Source: Bifidobacterium breve | GTDB taxonomy: Bacteria; Actinomycetota; Actinomycetes; Nanopelagicales; Nanopelagicaceae | Assembly (NCBI GenBank): GCA_945885625.1 | Contig: CAMCYS010000008.1 | Span: 1-62,051 of the forward strand | DNA length: 62,051 bases | Direction: 5' to 3' | Shown here: positions 7,257 through 16,807 of the stretch, piece by piece | Layout of the letters: each line of letters opens with the position of its first letter | Numbering within the stretch: the stretch's first letter is position 1 | Position numbers and translations under genes: made by a program | The notes under the pieces: model-generated | The model's database searches: none | What the model was told of the DNA's origin: nothing | What the model saw: the letters and a program-made list of their open reading frames with translations, nothing else

Positions 7257-8402
7257 ATGGACGCGCTCTTTGATTTACCCAGCGAGTATAAAGATCTGCG
7301 TACCAGCGTTCGCTCACTAGCTGAAAAAGAAATTGCTCCATATGCGCAAGCCGTTGACGAGGAGCACCGATTTCCACAAGAAGCGTTTGATGCGCTACAA
7401 AAAGCTGGATTGGCTGCGTCACATGTGCCAACTGAATTCGGCGGCGAAGGCGCAGATGCGCTCGGAGTTGTAATCATTATTGAAGAAGTCGCCCGAGTTT
7501 GTGGGTCTTCATCACTTATTCCAGCAGTTAATAAATTAGGTTCACTACCGTTAATGCTCGGCGGAAATAAAGAACAGAAAGAACGTTGGCTAACTCAGTT
7601 AGCTAAGGGTAAAGGTTTCTCATATTGCTTATCCGAATCAGAGGCTGGCTCAGATGCTGCATCAATGCGCACCAAAGCAGTTAAAAGTGGCGATAAGTGG
7701 ATCCTTAATGGCAGCAAGAAGTGGATTTCTAATGCGGGCTTCTCTGATTTCTATACAGTTTTAGCCACCTCAGATGCATCTCTTGGCGCCAAAGGAATTA
7801 CGGCATTTGTAGTTGAGAAATCAGATCCCGGCGTTTCTTTTGGAGCACCCGAAAAGAAGATGGGCTTTAGGGGCTCACCAACTCGTGAAGTTTATTTCGA
7901 TAACGTAGAACTATCTGATGATCGTCGAATTAGCGAAGTTGGTAAAGGTTTCGCACTAGCTATGGATACCCTCGATCACACTCGAATCACTATTGCTGCG
8001 CAAGCTCTTGGTTTAGCTCAAGGTGCACTTGATGTGGCGACAAAGTATGCGCACGAACGCCAGCAATTTAACAAACCGATATTTGATTTCCAGGCAGTGC
8101 AGTTCATGTTGGCAGATATGGCGATGAGTGTTGAAGCTGCTCGCTTATTAACTTATGCCGCCGCAGTTAGATCAGAGCGCAATGATGACGACTTGAAGTT
8201 CTATTCTGCATCAAGTAAATGTTTTGCAACTGATGTAGCTATGAAAGTGACTACTGATGCTGTTCAGATCTTGGGCGGATATGGTTATGTATCGGATTAT
8301 CCTGTAGAACGCATGATGCGCGACGCCAAGTTAACTCAGATATATGAGGGTACTAATCAGGTACAAAGAATCGTGATTGCGCGCAATCTTCCTAAATCTT
8401 AA
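7257..8402 (+). CDS. Acyl-CoA dehydrogenase
   Basis: A 381-residue FAD enzyme of the usual family length, catalysing alpha,beta-dehydrogenation of an acyl-CoA and passing electrons to ETF. Visible are the FAD-contacting stretch FSYCLSESEAGSDAASM (about residues 121-137), the RxxFNKPI region and the C-terminal IYEGTNQVQRIVIARNL, in which Glu364 is the catalytic base of the short-chain / butyryl-type subfamily. Chain-length preference cannot be read safely; an isobutyryl- or short-chain enzyme is likely. Its last 11 bases overlap the convergent cyclo-ligase gene. Confidence 0.93.
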   Translation: MDALFDLPSEYKDLRTSVRSLAEKEIAPYAQAVDEEHRFPQEAFDALQKAGLAASHVPTEFGGEGADALGVVIIIEEVARVCGSSSLIPAVNKLGSLPLMLGGNKEQKERWLTQLAKGKGFSYCLSESEAGSDAASMRTKAVKSGDKWILNGSKKWISNAGFSDFYTVLATSDASLGAKGITAFVVEKSDPGVSFGAPEKKMGFRGSPTREVYFDNVELSDDRRISEVGKGFALAMDTLDHTRITIAAQALGLAQGALDVATKYAHERQQFNKPIFDFQAVQFMLADMAMSVEAARLLTYAAAVRSERNDDDLKFYSASSKCFATDVAMKVTTDAVQILGGYGYVSDYPVERMMRDAKLTQIYEGTNQVQRIVIARNLPKS

Positions 8403-8946
8403 AACGCACCACTAAATCTGGGGTAGCAGCAGCATCTAATGGAACGTCATGTGGTTCGCGCGGTAATTTTTGACTAGATAATTCGCCGTCATGAAGCAAG
8501 CCAATTTTCCAAGCGCTAACTTTAGGCAAGAAGCGATCATAAAATCCACCGCCCTGGCCTAGCCGATAACCATCTGAGTCCATTCGCAACGCAGGCACCA
8601 AGACCACGTCGATTGCTCCTAAATCAGTAAAGGGTTCACCGATGGGTTCAGAAATTTTGGTTTTATGGTTGATTTGTGATTCATCGCCGTTCCACTTCAC
8701 CCAAGTCATCTCAGATCCGTTGATACAGGGAAGCAGGAGAGTTTTCCCAGCCTCAATTAAGGAGCGATTTAACAACTTTGTCACTGGTTCATCGCCATAA
8801 GAAAGATAGCTGGCCACTACGCGGGCGCTACTGATTTCAGTAACTTCTAATAAATTGGAAAATTCAACTGGGATGAAACCGTCGCGACGTTCGAGCCGAT
8901 AGCGCTTACGCAACCGCTCTTTGTCAGACTTCACATCTTCATTCAT
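8392..8946 (-). CDS. 5-formyltetrahydrofolate cyclo-ligase
   Basis: A 184-residue enzyme that converts 5-formyl-THF to 5,10-methenyl-THF with ATP. The phosphate and folate loop GQGGGFYDRFL is present near residues 129-139, and the N-terminal KERLRKRYRLERRD is typical of the family. It lies head to head with the moeA-like gene (46 bases apart). In Mycobacterium tuberculosis the same family (Rv0992c) sits beside galU, moeA1 and rimJ, which supports the call. galU is absent here. Confidence 0.92.
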   Translation of the reverse strand: MNEDVKSDKERLRKRYRLERRDGFIPVEFSNLLEVTEISSARVVASYLSYGDEPVTKLLNRSLIEAGKTLLLPCINGSEMTWVKWNGDESQINHKTKISEPIGEPFTDLGAIDVVLVPALRMDSDGYRLGQGGGFYDRFLPKVSAWKIGLLHDGELSSQKLPREPHDVPLDAAATPDLVVRFKI

Positions 8947-8991
8947 AGTTAAATCCCTTAGAAGTATCGAGTTACAAAGTATGGTGGGATT

Positions 8992-9903
8992 ATGTCAGAG
9001 CGCACAAAGGTAGATGAGTTTCTCACCTCACTAATTTCCATTTGTAAGCCACTTGAATCATTTGATATGCCACTGCTTGATGCTCACGGAGCAACCTTGG
9101 CTAGCGATGTTCATGCTGGCGAGCGATTGGTATTGCGCGCAGGCGCCCGAATTAGGGCTACTCAAATTGGCTTGGCTGCCTCAATTGGCTTAGATCATTT
9201 ACCGACTAGGCCACACCCACGTGTAGTAGTTCTTTCAGCTGGTCCAGATTTAGTTGAACCCGGAAAATCTCTTACTGGTGATGAAGAGTATGAAACTAAT
9301 TCTTGGTTACTAACCACAGCGGTTCGCGAAACTGGTGCTATTGGTTATCGTGTTCACTCAATCCCAGATGATGAAGAAGAACTACAAAGAGTTATTGAAG
9401 ATCAATTAGTACGTGCAGATTTGATAATTATTAGCGGCGAACGTCACGATGATTCATTTGATCTGATTACTCGTACCTTATCTAAATTAGGCGAGATCAC
9501 CACCGTCAATTTAGCGATTGAAGCAAGTGGCCGCCATAACTTTGGCACTATTGGTCCAGATAAAACACCTGTAGTCACGCTTCCGGGTGATCCAATTTCG
9601 GCATATATATCTTTCGAACTATTTATTCGCCCCATGATTCGCACTCTGTTGGGCGCAGCCACAATTCATCGCCCAGCGGTAAAGGCGAAGCTAGAAAAGC
9701 CAGTGGCATCTACTGCTGGGCTACGTTCCTATATTCGCGCCATTCTTTCTGAAGATGGCGCTTCAGTAATGCCGCTGCCATCGCAAGATGAGCAATCAAC
9801 TCTCTCTGATGCCAACGCTTTCATCGCACTCTCCGAAAGCGATATTGAAAAAGCAATTGGGCAAGAAGCCACTGTAGTTGTACTCGAACGTCGCTACATC
9901 TAA
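8992..9903 (+). CDS. Degenerate MoeA / Glp-like molybdotransferase-fold protein
   Basis: A 303-residue protein against about 400 for MoeA. The C-terminal two thirds align by eye with the MoCF_biosynth and domain IV regions, but the catalytic signatures are changed: the usual STGDE is LSAGPD (near residues 80-85), GGVSVGDYD is ISGERHDDSFD (near 149-159) and PGNPVS is PGDPIS. The N-terminal domain with the family SAMDGYA motif is largely missing. No other molybdenum cofactor gene is in the window. Its position between cyclo-ligase and rimJ matches moeA1 of mycobacteria, so it is the ancestral gene, probably with a changed or lost reaction. Confidence 0.8.
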   Translation: MSERTKVDEFLTSLISICKPLESFDMPLLDAHGATLASDVHAGERLVLRAGARIRATQIGLAASIGLDHLPTRPHPRVVVLSAGPDLVEPGKSLTGDEEYETNSWLLTTAVRETGAIGYRVHSIPDDEEELQRVIEDQLVRADLIIISGERHDDSFDLITRTLSKLGEITTVNLAIEASGRHNFGTIGPDKTPVVTLPGDPISAYISFELFIRPMIRTLLGAATIHRPAVKAKLEKPVASTAGLRSYIRAILSEDGASVMPLPSQDEQSTLSDANAFIALSESDIEKAIGQEATVVVLERRYI

Positions 9904-9912
9904 GTAGTTGTC

Positions 9913-10512
9913 ATGAGAGATCATCTGAGTAGTCAAACTTGGCCGATCGTTTTACAGAGTAATGGACTAACGCTTCGCCCGTTGCGACTACGAGATCGAG
10001 CGAAATGGTTTGTAGTGCGCGCTGAAAATCGTGAATGGCTTACCCCTTGGGAAGCGACTTTGCCACTAGTTCCAGAACATATTGATGGTGGGGATCTGAT
10101 TTCAAAAAGGCCCTCTTTTTTTGAGATGGTGCGCATCTATAACCGCGACGGGCGCAGCGGCCGCACGATTTCACTCGCCATTTGGGAAGGTCCTAATTTG
10201 ATTGGCCAGATAACTATGGGCGGGATTATTTATGGGGCGCTACGCGGTGCCCATATTGGGTATTGGATTGATCGCCGCTTTGCTAACCGCGGATTTACCA
10301 CGCAGGCCGTTGAAATGCTTACAACATATGGGTTTGACGAGCTAGGCCTGCATCGCGTTGAGATTAATTTACGCCCTGAAAATGGTGCCTCTCGTCGAGT
10401 GGCTGAAAAAGCTGGCTTTATTCTGGAAGGCGACCGCCCACGCTATTTACATATTGATGGGGCATGGCGTGACCACATCTGCTTTGTAAAAGAGAATTCG
10501 GCAATTAAGTAG
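9913..10512 (+). CDS. RimJ/RimL-type GNAT acetyltransferase
   Basis: A 199-residue GNAT protein. YWIDRRFANRGFTTQAVEML (about residues 117-136) forms the acetyl-CoA loop with the R-x-x-G-x-x-T pattern of the RimJ branch, and LHRVEINLRPENGASRRVAE followed by KAGFILEG is the matching downstream core. Members acetylate N-terminal amines of ribosomal or other proteins. It begins nine bases after the moeA-like gene, as rimJ follows moeA1 in mycobacteria. The target protein is unknown. Confidence 0.88.
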   Translation: MRDHLSSQTWPIVLQSNGLTLRPLRLRDRAKWFVVRAENREWLTPWEATLPLVPEHIDGGDLISKRPSFFEMVRIYNRDGRSGRTISLAIWEGPNLIGQITMGGIIYGALRGAHIGYWIDRRFANRGFTTQAVEMLTTYGFDELGLHRVEINLRPENGASRRVAEKAGFILEGDRPRYLHIDGAWRDHICFVKENSAIK

Positions 10513-10573
10513 CCAACTTTAAAGGGCTCTAAATACCAGATTTGAGCGTGGTCGCCCTCTATCTTTAACCATC

Positions 10574-11350
10574 ATGGCTTCAGGACTTATCTATCTCGCG
10601 ATCGCCGGAATGTGGGTTTCCTACTTTCTGCCGCGCTGGATTCATGACCGCGAAGAGTTTTCCGGAAAATCAGTTGAGCGATACAAGAGCGCGCTAAAAG
10701 TTGTGGCGAGCAAATCACCAGGTGGATTACCTGAAACTGGAATTATGCATACCGATTTAGATTTTGTTGCAAAGAACGCTCAAAAGATATTGCGTCGAAG
10801 AATTATTTTTACCTTGTTAACTTTTTCCTTAGTAGTAACTTCGGTGGGTGGAGTCATGAATAGATTGCAATTCATTTATACCTTGGTCCCAATTTCTGGA
10901 ATTGCACTTTATATCGTGCAGGTACGTCGCGAAACAATCTCAGAGCGACTACAACTACGTCGCATTAAGCAACTACAACGCGAGACCAATGGTGTATCAA
11001 CTACCAACTTAGTTGATGTAGTAACTCCAAAAGCTACAACTGATCATTGGATTCCGCTCTCAGAACGTGAGTTAACTGGCGTAGTTATTTTGCCAAAAGG
11101 TTCCGCCGAAGAACGTCGCACCTGGCAACCAGATTCGATTCCAGCCCCAACTTATTTAAGTGCGCCTAAAGCTGTGTCACAGAAGCGAATTATTGATTTA
11201 ACCGAGCCAGGCAGGTGGAGTGAAGAACAAGAGAAGTTAGCTATCGCAGCCCTTAACGCTGTTGCACCATCTAAAGATGAAATCTTTGATCAGATTCTTG
11301 CTGATGAAGCTGTTGAACGATTGCGTGACAGTAAGGCAGCCAATGAGTAA
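10574..11350 (+). CDS. Actinobacterial membrane protein of unknown function
   Basis: A 258-residue protein with an N-terminal membrane helix (LIYLAIAGMWVSYFLPRW, about 4-21), a cytoplasmic stretch, then two closely spaced helices (about 77-117) and a long polar C-terminal tail. The IAGMWVSYFLPRW opening is typical of a protein found after rimJ in actinobacteria (the Rv0996 position). Nothing in it suggests an enzyme. It probably ends the moeA-like / rimJ operon, and the convergent PMT gene follows after 12 bases. Confidence 0.7.
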   Translation: MASGLIYLAIAGMWVSYFLPRWIHDREEFSGKSVERYKSALKVVASKSPGGLPETGIMHTDLDFVAKNAQKILRRRIIFTLLTFSLVVTSVGGVMNRLQFIYTLVPISGIALYIVQVRRETISERLQLRRIKQLQRETNGVSTTNLVDVVTPKATTDHWIPLSERELTGVVILPKGSAEERRTWQPDSIPAPTYLSAPKAVSQKRIIDLTEPGRWSEEQEKLAIAALNAVAPSKDEIFDQILADEAVERLRDSKAANE

Positions 11351-11362
11351 TTTGATTGGTAG

Positions 11363-12658
11363 TTAGATCCAAGAAGGTAGCCACATTCGGGCATACCAAG
11401 CATCATAAGTAATTATTTCACCAGTGAAAATCGGGTAGAAGTAGATAAAATTAAGTGCAATCAGAACAACTACAACAGTGATTAAAGCTTGCGAAATTTC
11501 CTTCCTAACCCTTGAATCCACTAGGTATTTAGCGCAATAAACCAAGGCAAATATTAGGAATGGCTCGAACACGATTGCGTAGAAAGAAAAGACGGTTCGC
11601 TTTTGAAATAAGAACCAGGGTAGATATCCGGCAGCTAGACCTGCCCAAATAAAGATTGGCGCAAATTCATATTTCCTTTTTAGTAAATTGCGAATCAAGG
11701 CTCCGAGTACGACAAAGACTGCAATTGTGCCAAACCACCAAAGAAGTGGCGTGCCCAATGCAAGTACTTCTTGCGAACAACTTTCCGAGCCACAACCTTT
11801 AGGGGTGCCATAAAAGAAAGATGTTGGCCGGCCTTGTATCAACCAGCTCCAGGGATTTGCTTGGTATGAATGTTTTTCAACTAAGCCAGTGTGAAAGCCC
11901 AACATTTCGGCGTGATAGTGCCAGAAAGATCTGAGAGCACTCGGCGACCAATTGCGATCCCAGCCCAGATCGCTACGGAACCAACCGATCCAACTGAACA
12001 AATAAGTTGCCACCGGCACTAAGCCGTACTGCACTGGAAATTTTAGAATTGGCTTCATCAATTGGCGCCCAGAATAGTTATTACTAATTCGGTAGAAAGT
12101 TATCAGAGCAAAAATAATTAGAAAATATAGCCCGCTCCATTTGGTCGCCGCGGCTAAACCAAATGCAAATCCAGCTAACCAATGCCAATTCTTTAGCCAT
12201 GCCCAAAGAGCTAGCGCTACAAAGAAAGTTAGAAATATATCAAGTAACGCAGTTCTGGAATGAACAAGCGCTAAACCATCTAGTGCGATTAACCCACTGG
12301 CAAGTGCAGCCCAGCTATCTGACTTGAATAATTCTTTGGCGATTAAACCAACGATAAGAATTAAGAGTGAACCAAAGAAGGCAGATGCGATCCGCCAGCC
12401 AAACTCCTGATCGCCAAATAGCTTTATTCCAAGGGCGATTGCCCATTTACCAACGGGCGGGTGAACAATGAATTCTGGTTCCAGGCCATCGACTTCGACG
12501 CCAAATTTCAAATAATCTTGTGCCCCGTTTACATAGTAAAGCTCATCGAAAATAAAGCCTTTGGGCTGACCTAAATGGAATAAACGCATGCCGAATGCGA
12601 TTAGCGAGATCAAATAGATTGCATATGGCGCTAGCGCTGATCTGGCGAACTGCTTCAT
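11363..12658 (-). CDS. Polyprenyl-phosphate-mannose protein O-mannosyltransferase (PMT family)
   Basis: An integral membrane GT39 glycosyltransferase that transfers mannose from polyprenyl-phosphate-mannose to Ser/Thr of secreted proteins as they leave the Sec channel. The catalytic first-loop motif is IFDELYYVNGAQDYLKFG with the Asp-Glu pair (about residues 34-35), followed by VHPPVGKW. About ten membrane helices follow, with a large external loop at WSWLIQGRPTSFFYGTPKGC. From the ATG at 12658 it is 431 residues, shorter than Rv1002c. A longer frame to 12820 would overlap the divergent rsmI gene by 150 bases and lacks family similarity, so I use 12658. Divergent from rsmI with 11 bases between, as in mycobacteria. 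Confidence 0.9.
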   Translation of the reverse strand: MKQFARSALAPYAIYLISLIAFGMRLFHLGQPKGFIFDELYYVNGAQDYLKFGVEVDGLEPEFIVHPPVGKWAIALGIKLFGDQEFGWRIASAFFGSLLILIVGLIAKELFKSDSWAALASGLIALDGLALVHSRTALLDIFLTFFVALALWAWLKNWHWLAGFAFGLAAATKWSGLYFLIIFALITFYRISNNYSGRQLMKPILKFPVQYGLVPVATYLFSWIGWFRSDLGWDRNWSPSALRSFWHYHAEMLGFHTGLVEKHSYQANPWSWLIQGRPTSFFYGTPKGCGSESCSQEVLALGTPLLWWFGTIAVFVVLGALIRNLLKRKYEFAPIFIWAGLAAGYLPWFLFQKRTVFSFYAIVFEPFLIFALVYCAKYLVDSRVRKEISQALITVVVVLIALNFIYFYPIFTGEIITYDAWYARMWLPSWI

Positions 12659-12669
12659 GACGGTAGCGT

Positions 12670-13518
12670 ATGCGCGTGAGCTTAATTTTGGCAGCAACCC
12701 CACTTGGTAATCCAGGAGATGCGAGCGCGCGCTTAATTGCAGCCCTTGCCAGCGCCGATGTGATCGCTGCTGAAGACTCACGCCGCTTTCATCGCTTAGC
12801 TGCCGATTTAGGCGTGACATTTACCGCGCGAGTGCTCTCTTTCTTTGAGGGAAATGAAGATACTCGCACTCAAGAAGTTTTAGAGCTACTCAAGAATGGT
12901 TCAAAAGTAGTTGTTGTCTCAGATGCTGGCATGCCTACAATTAGTGATCCCGGTTTTCGATTAATGCGCGATGCGATAGCTGCCAATATCGAAGTAAGTG
13001 TTCTGCCTGGGCCAAGTGCAGTTACGATGGCGATTGCTTTAGCTGGGCTGCCAACTGATCGATTTACCTTTGATGGTTTTGCACCACGTGCAAGTGGAGC
13101 GCGTCAGAAATTCTATGAGTCTTTGCGATTTGAAGAACGCACCATAGTTTTATTTGAAGCACCACATCGCTTAGCCGAATCATTGGCTGATGCGGTAATT
13201 GCAATTGGCGGCGAACGTCAAGGTGCGATCTGTCGCGAAATGACTAAGCGCTATGAAGAAACTATCCGGGGCACACTTTCAGAACTTCACAATTGGTCTG
13301 TGAACAATGAAGTTTTAGGCGAAATCACATTGGTAATTGCCGGAGCACCAGTTGGCGATGCTGCTGCAACTTCGGCCGATATGGTCGCTCGAGTGCGCGA
13401 ATTTGAAGGAGCCGGCATGGACCGTAAAGGCGCAATTGCTACGGTGGCTGAGGAATTTAAGATCCCGAAGAAAATCGTTTATGCCGCAGTCGTCGATGCC
13501 AATAAGATGTCCCAATGA
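12670..13518 (+). CDS. rsmI: 16S rRNA (cytidine-1402 2'-O)-methyltransferase
   Basis: A 282-residue tetrapyrrole-methylase-fold enzyme that 2'-O-methylates C1402 in the decoding centre using SAM. The sequence shows ATPLGNPGDASARL (about residues 9-22), AAEDSRR (35-41) and VVSDAGMPTISDPGFRL (about 77-93), all RsmI hallmarks. Its stop overlaps the metG start by four bases. It heads the likely rsmI-metG-tatD-ksgA-ispE operon. Confidence 0.95.
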   Translation: MRVSLILAATPLGNPGDASARLIAALASADVIAAEDSRRFHRLAADLGVTFTARVLSFFEGNEDTRTQEVLELLKNGSKVVVVSDAGMPTISDPGFRLMRDAIAANIEVSVLPGPSAVTMAIALAGLPTDRFTFDGFAPRASGARQKFYESLRFEERTIVLFEAPHRLAESLADAVIAIGGERQGAICREMTKRYEETIRGTLSELHNWSVNNEVLGEITLVIAGAPVGDAAATSADMVARVREFEGAGMDRKGAIATVAEEFKIPKKIVYAAVVDANKMSQ

Positions 13519-15089
13519 GCGCGGTTAATAAGTCTTTCTATCTAACGACGCCGATTTATTATGTAAACGATGCGCCACATATTGGCCACGCTTACACAAC
13601 AGTTGCGGGCGATGTTTTAACTCGCTGGCACCGTCAACGAGGTGAATCAGTTTGGTTCTTAACGGGTACTGATGAGCATGGTCAGAAAGTAATGCGCACT
13701 GCTGATCAGAACGGGACAGCCCCACAAGATTGGTGTGACCGCTTGGTGGCAGATGCCTGGAAACCTAATTGGGCAGCGCTAAATATTGCCAACGATGATT
13801 TCATTCGCACCACCGAACCTCGTCACACCGAGCGAGTACAAAAGTTTTTACAGAGCTTAAAAGATGCTGATCATATTTATGCGGGCAAGTATGAAGGCCC
13901 ATACTGTGTTGGCTGCGAAGAATTCAAACTCCCGGGTGATTTAATTGAATCTGGTGATGAAAAGCTTTGTCCGATCCACAGTAAGCCAGTAGAAATTGTT
14001 AATGAAAATAATTATTTTTTCCGGTTATCGGCTTTTACCGACAAATTACTAGCGCACTACAAAGCAAATCCGCAAAGCTGCCAACCTGAAAGTGCGCGCA
14101 ACGAAGTAATTTCTTTTCTCGAAGGTGGCGTCTCAGATCTTTCAATTTCACGTTCCACTTTTGATTGGGGAATTCCAGTTCCATGGGATACCGATCAAGT
14201 CGTTTATGTTTGGTTCGATGCGTTGCTTAACTACGCAACGGCAGTTGGTCTTACTGATGTGCCTGATTCCGAAGGTGGCCAGAAGTTTGCGCAAACTTGG
14301 CCAGCCGATGTGCACTTAGTAGGTAAAGATATTTTGCGTTTCCATGCCGTTATCTGGCCTGCGATGTTGATGGCTGCCGGTCTTGAAGTTCCTAAGAAAG
14401 TTTTCGCGCATGGTTGGTTATTAGTTGGTGGCGAGAAAATGAGCAAGAGCAAACTTACTGGTATCGCACCTAAAGACATCACCGATCATTTCGGCGTAGA
14501 TGCTTTCCGTTATTACTTCTTACGCGCGATCCCATTTGGTAGTGACGGTTCATTCTCTTGGGAGGATATGAGCGCTCGTTACACCAGCGAATTAGCTAAT
14601 GATTTCGGTAATTTGGCTTCTCGCTTAGCGGCCATGATTGAGAAATACTGCGATGGCGTTCTACCCGCCGTAAGCAATGACCCTGGTTTAAGCGCAGCTT
14701 TAGCTGAAACCGTGGCCAAAGCTGATGTGGCGATGGTTGCCCTCGATTTCCAAGGTGGCATTAACGCAATTATGGAATTCTGCAAACGAGTAAATGGCTA
14801 TGTGACTGAGAAAGAACCATGGAAACTTGCCAAGGATCCTGCTAATCAGGCTGAACTCGAATCAGTTCTTTACAACACTTCTGAAGCTTTGCGCGCTCTA
14901 GCTGTTCTGTTAAATCCTGTTATGCCAACAACTTGTGAAATTCTTTGGCAATCACTTGGCGCGAATGAGAAGTTGGGCGCAATTGGCAACCAGCCAATCT
15001 CAAACGTTGCCAATTGGGGACAATTGCCAGCAGGTTCGAGAGTTACAAAGACGCCAGTACTTTTCCCACGCCTTGAAGCTGCGGAATAA
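13515..15089 (+). CDS. metG: Methionyl-tRNA synthetase
   Basis: A 524-residue class I synthetase charging tRNA-Met. The HIGH-type motif is PHIGHAYT (about residues 21-28), the KMSKS loop is GEKMSKSK (about 308-315). A reduced knuckle YCVGCEEF with a later LCPIH lies between, where other MetG forms bind one or two zinc ions. There is no C-terminal tRNA-binding appendage, so it is the short actinobacterial form. Overlaps rsmI by four bases and precedes tatD by nine. Confidence 0.96.
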   Translation: MSAVNKSFYLTTPIYYVNDAPHIGHAYTTVAGDVLTRWHRQRGESVWFLTGTDEHGQKVMRTADQNGTAPQDWCDRLVADAWKPNWAALNIANDDFIRTTEPRHTERVQKFLQSLKDADHIYAGKYEGPYCVGCEEFKLPGDLIESGDEKLCPIHSKPVEIVNENNYFFRLSAFTDKLLAHYKANPQSCQPESARNEVISFLEGGVSDLSISRSTFDWGIPVPWDTDQVVYVWFDALLNYATAVGLTDVPDSEGGQKFAQTWPADVHLVGKDILRFHAVIWPAMLMAAGLEVPKKVFAHGWLLVGGEKMSKSKLTGIAPKDITDHFGVDAFRYYFLRAIPFGSDGSFSWEDMSARYTSELANDFGNLASRLAAMIEKYCDGVLPAVSNDPGLSAALAETVAKADVAMVALDFQGGINAIMEFCKRVNGYVTEKEPWKLAKDPANQAELESVLYNTSEALRALAVLLNPVMPTTCEILWQSLGANEKLGAIGNQPISNVANWGQLPAGSRVTKTPVLFPRLEAAE

Positions 15090-15098
15090 TTCACTTTC

Positions 15099-15956
15099 AT
15101 GGCTGATCGGCACAATCGCGATTTAGATCGTAAGCCCGCGCCGCTCCCTGAACCACTTCCAGTTCCTTGCGTTGATGTGCACGCACATATGGAAATCGTT
15201 ACCGATGCAGCGCCAGACTCCGATGCTGTTGGTCAAGTAATCGCCGATGCCGCGTCAGTTGGAATTAATCGGATTGTGCAAGTGGGTTATTCGGCAGAAC
15301 AATCACAATGGTGCGTTGATGCTGCTGAAAAATGGAACACCTCAGTTCTGGCAGCAGTAGCGCTGCACCCAAATGAAGCACCAGTAGTTGCAGATTTAGA
15401 AGCTAACTTAGCAATAATTGAAAATTTAGCACGGCACCCCCGAGTACGCGCCATTGGTGAAACTGGCCTAGATTATTTTCGCACTCCACCTGAATTACGC
15501 AAACGGCAACAGGATTCTTTCAAGTGGCATATCGAGTTAGCTAAACGCACCAATAAAGCGTTAGTCATTCACGATCGCGATTCGCATGACGATGTACTTT
15601 CGATTCTGCAAGAGGTTGGTGCACCCCAAACCACTATATTTCACTGTTATTCAGGCGATGCGGCCATGGCCAAGATCTGTATTGAACGTGGCTACATCTT
15701 GTCATTTGCGGGCACCATTACGTTTAAGAATGCACCAGAGCTTCGCGAGGCGGTGAAATTGGTGCCGCAAGATCAACTAATGGCAGAAACTGATTCACCA
15801 TTTTTATCGCCAATGCCCAATCGCGGTGCGCTAAATGTGCCAGCCCAAGTCGCGACGGTAATTCGGGCAATGGCAGCCGAACGTGGCGATGATCTAGCCG
15901 AACTAGCTAATGCGTTGAGTGCCAATGCAGAACGAGCATTTGGAAAGTTCAACTAA
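15099..15956 (+). CDS. tatD: TatD-family metal-dependent hydrolase / DNase
   Basis: A 285-residue amidohydrolase-fold protein. VDVHAHME (about residues 25-32) supplies the first two metal ligands, GETGLDYF (about 119-126) the bridging Glu, VIHDR and FHCYSG further His ligands, and [10 protein letters not shown] the final Asp. The family acts as a 3'-5' exonuclease. It overlaps ksgA by one base (TAATG). In mycobacteria rpfB follows tatD; here ksgA follows directly. Confidence 0.93.
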   Translation: MADRHNRDLDRKPAPLPEPLPVPCVDVHAHMEIVTDAAPDSDAVGQVIADAASVGINRIVQVGYSAEQSQWCVDAAEKWNTSVLAAVALHPNEAPVVADLEANLAIIENLARHPRVRAIGETGLDYFRTPPELRKRQQDSFKWHIELAKRTNKALVIHDRDSHDDVLSILQEVGAPQTTIFHCYSGDAAMAKICIERGYILSFAGTITFKNAPELREAVKLVPQDQLMAETDSPFLSPMPNRGALNVPAQVATVIRAMAAERGDDLAELANALSANAERAFGKFN

Positions 15957-16798
15957 TGTCGTTATTGGGCGCTGCCGAAATTCGTGAACTAGCCGAACTA
16001 TTAGATCTGCGGCCAGCAAAGTCACTTGGTCAAAACTTTGTAATCGACGGCAATGTTTGCCAAAAAATTGTTCGCGTTGCGGGCGTAACTGCTAATGACA
16101 TCGCACTTGAAATTGGCCCAGGGCTAGGTTCGCTAACTCTGGCGCTGCTTGAAGTCACAACTAATGTAATAGCAGTTGAAATTGATCAGCGCTTGGCTGA
16201 TCGTTTACCAATCACTGTTGCTGAACATAAAAGTGATTCGTATAAGTTAACGGTGATAAACACTGATGCACTTGCCCTGCGCGAGCTACCTGTAGCACCA
16301 ACCGTGTTGGTTGCGAATTTGCCCTATAACGTTTCAGTTCCGGTTTTGCTGCACCTGCTAGAAATTCTGCCCTCGCTAACTACTGGTGTAGTTATGGTGC
16401 AAGCCGAAGTTGCTGATCGCTTAGCTGCTAAACCGGGTACCAAGGAATATGGAATTCCTTCACTAAAGGCTTCCTGGTGGGCGCAAGTAAGTGGTGCAGG
16501 CTCGGTTTCGCGCTCTATTTTCTGGCCAGTTCCTGGGGTCGATTCAAAATTAGTAAGTTTTAAACGCCACGAAACGCCGGGTGATGACGCTATGCGTAAA
16601 GGTGTTTTCCAATTAGTAGATGCCGCCTTTGCCCAACGGCGCAAAATGTTGCGGGCTGCGCTATCGGGCATCTTTGGCAGCTCGGCAAAAGCCGAAGCAG
16701 TTCTAATTGCTGCCGGTATTGATCCAACGTTGCGCGGTGAATCTCTACTAATTGATTCTTTCTGTGCCATCTATAACGCTAGTCAAAGCGTCAAGTAG
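15956..16798 (+). CDS. rsmA: 16S rRNA (adenine-1518/1519 N6)-dimethyltransferase
   Basis: Also called KsgA. A 280-residue SAM methyltransferase that dimethylates two adjacent adenines near the 16S 3' end. [10 protein letters not shown] (about residues 20-29), the SAM loop [10 protein letters not shown] (about 54-63) and the catalytic motif NLPYNVS (about 121-127) are all present. Adjacent to tatD (one-base overlap) and nine bases before ispE, the usual actinobacterial order. Confidence 0.95.
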   Translation: MSLLGAAEIRELAELLDLRPAKSLGQNFVIDGNVCQKIVRVAGVTANDIALEIGPGLGSLTLALLEVTTNVIAVEIDQRLADRLPITVAEHKSDSYKLTVINTDALALRELPVAPTVLVANLPYNVSVPVLLHLLEILPSLTTGVVMVQAEVADRLAAKPGTKEYGIPSLKASWWAQVSGAGSVSRSIFWPVPGVDSKLVSFKRHETPGDDAMRKGVFQLVDAAFAQRRKMLRAALSGIFGSSAKAEAVLIAAGIDPTLRGESLLIDSFCAIYNASQSVK

Positions 16799-16807
16799 AG
16801 TTCAATC

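Noticed and set aside
12659..12820. N-terminal extension of the PMT protein
   Set aside because: It would overlap the divergent rsmI coding region by 150 bases and has no membrane or family features.
16324..16770. A 148-codon open frame antisense to ksgA
   Set aside because: It mirrors a well-supported gene and has no recognisable domain or start signal.
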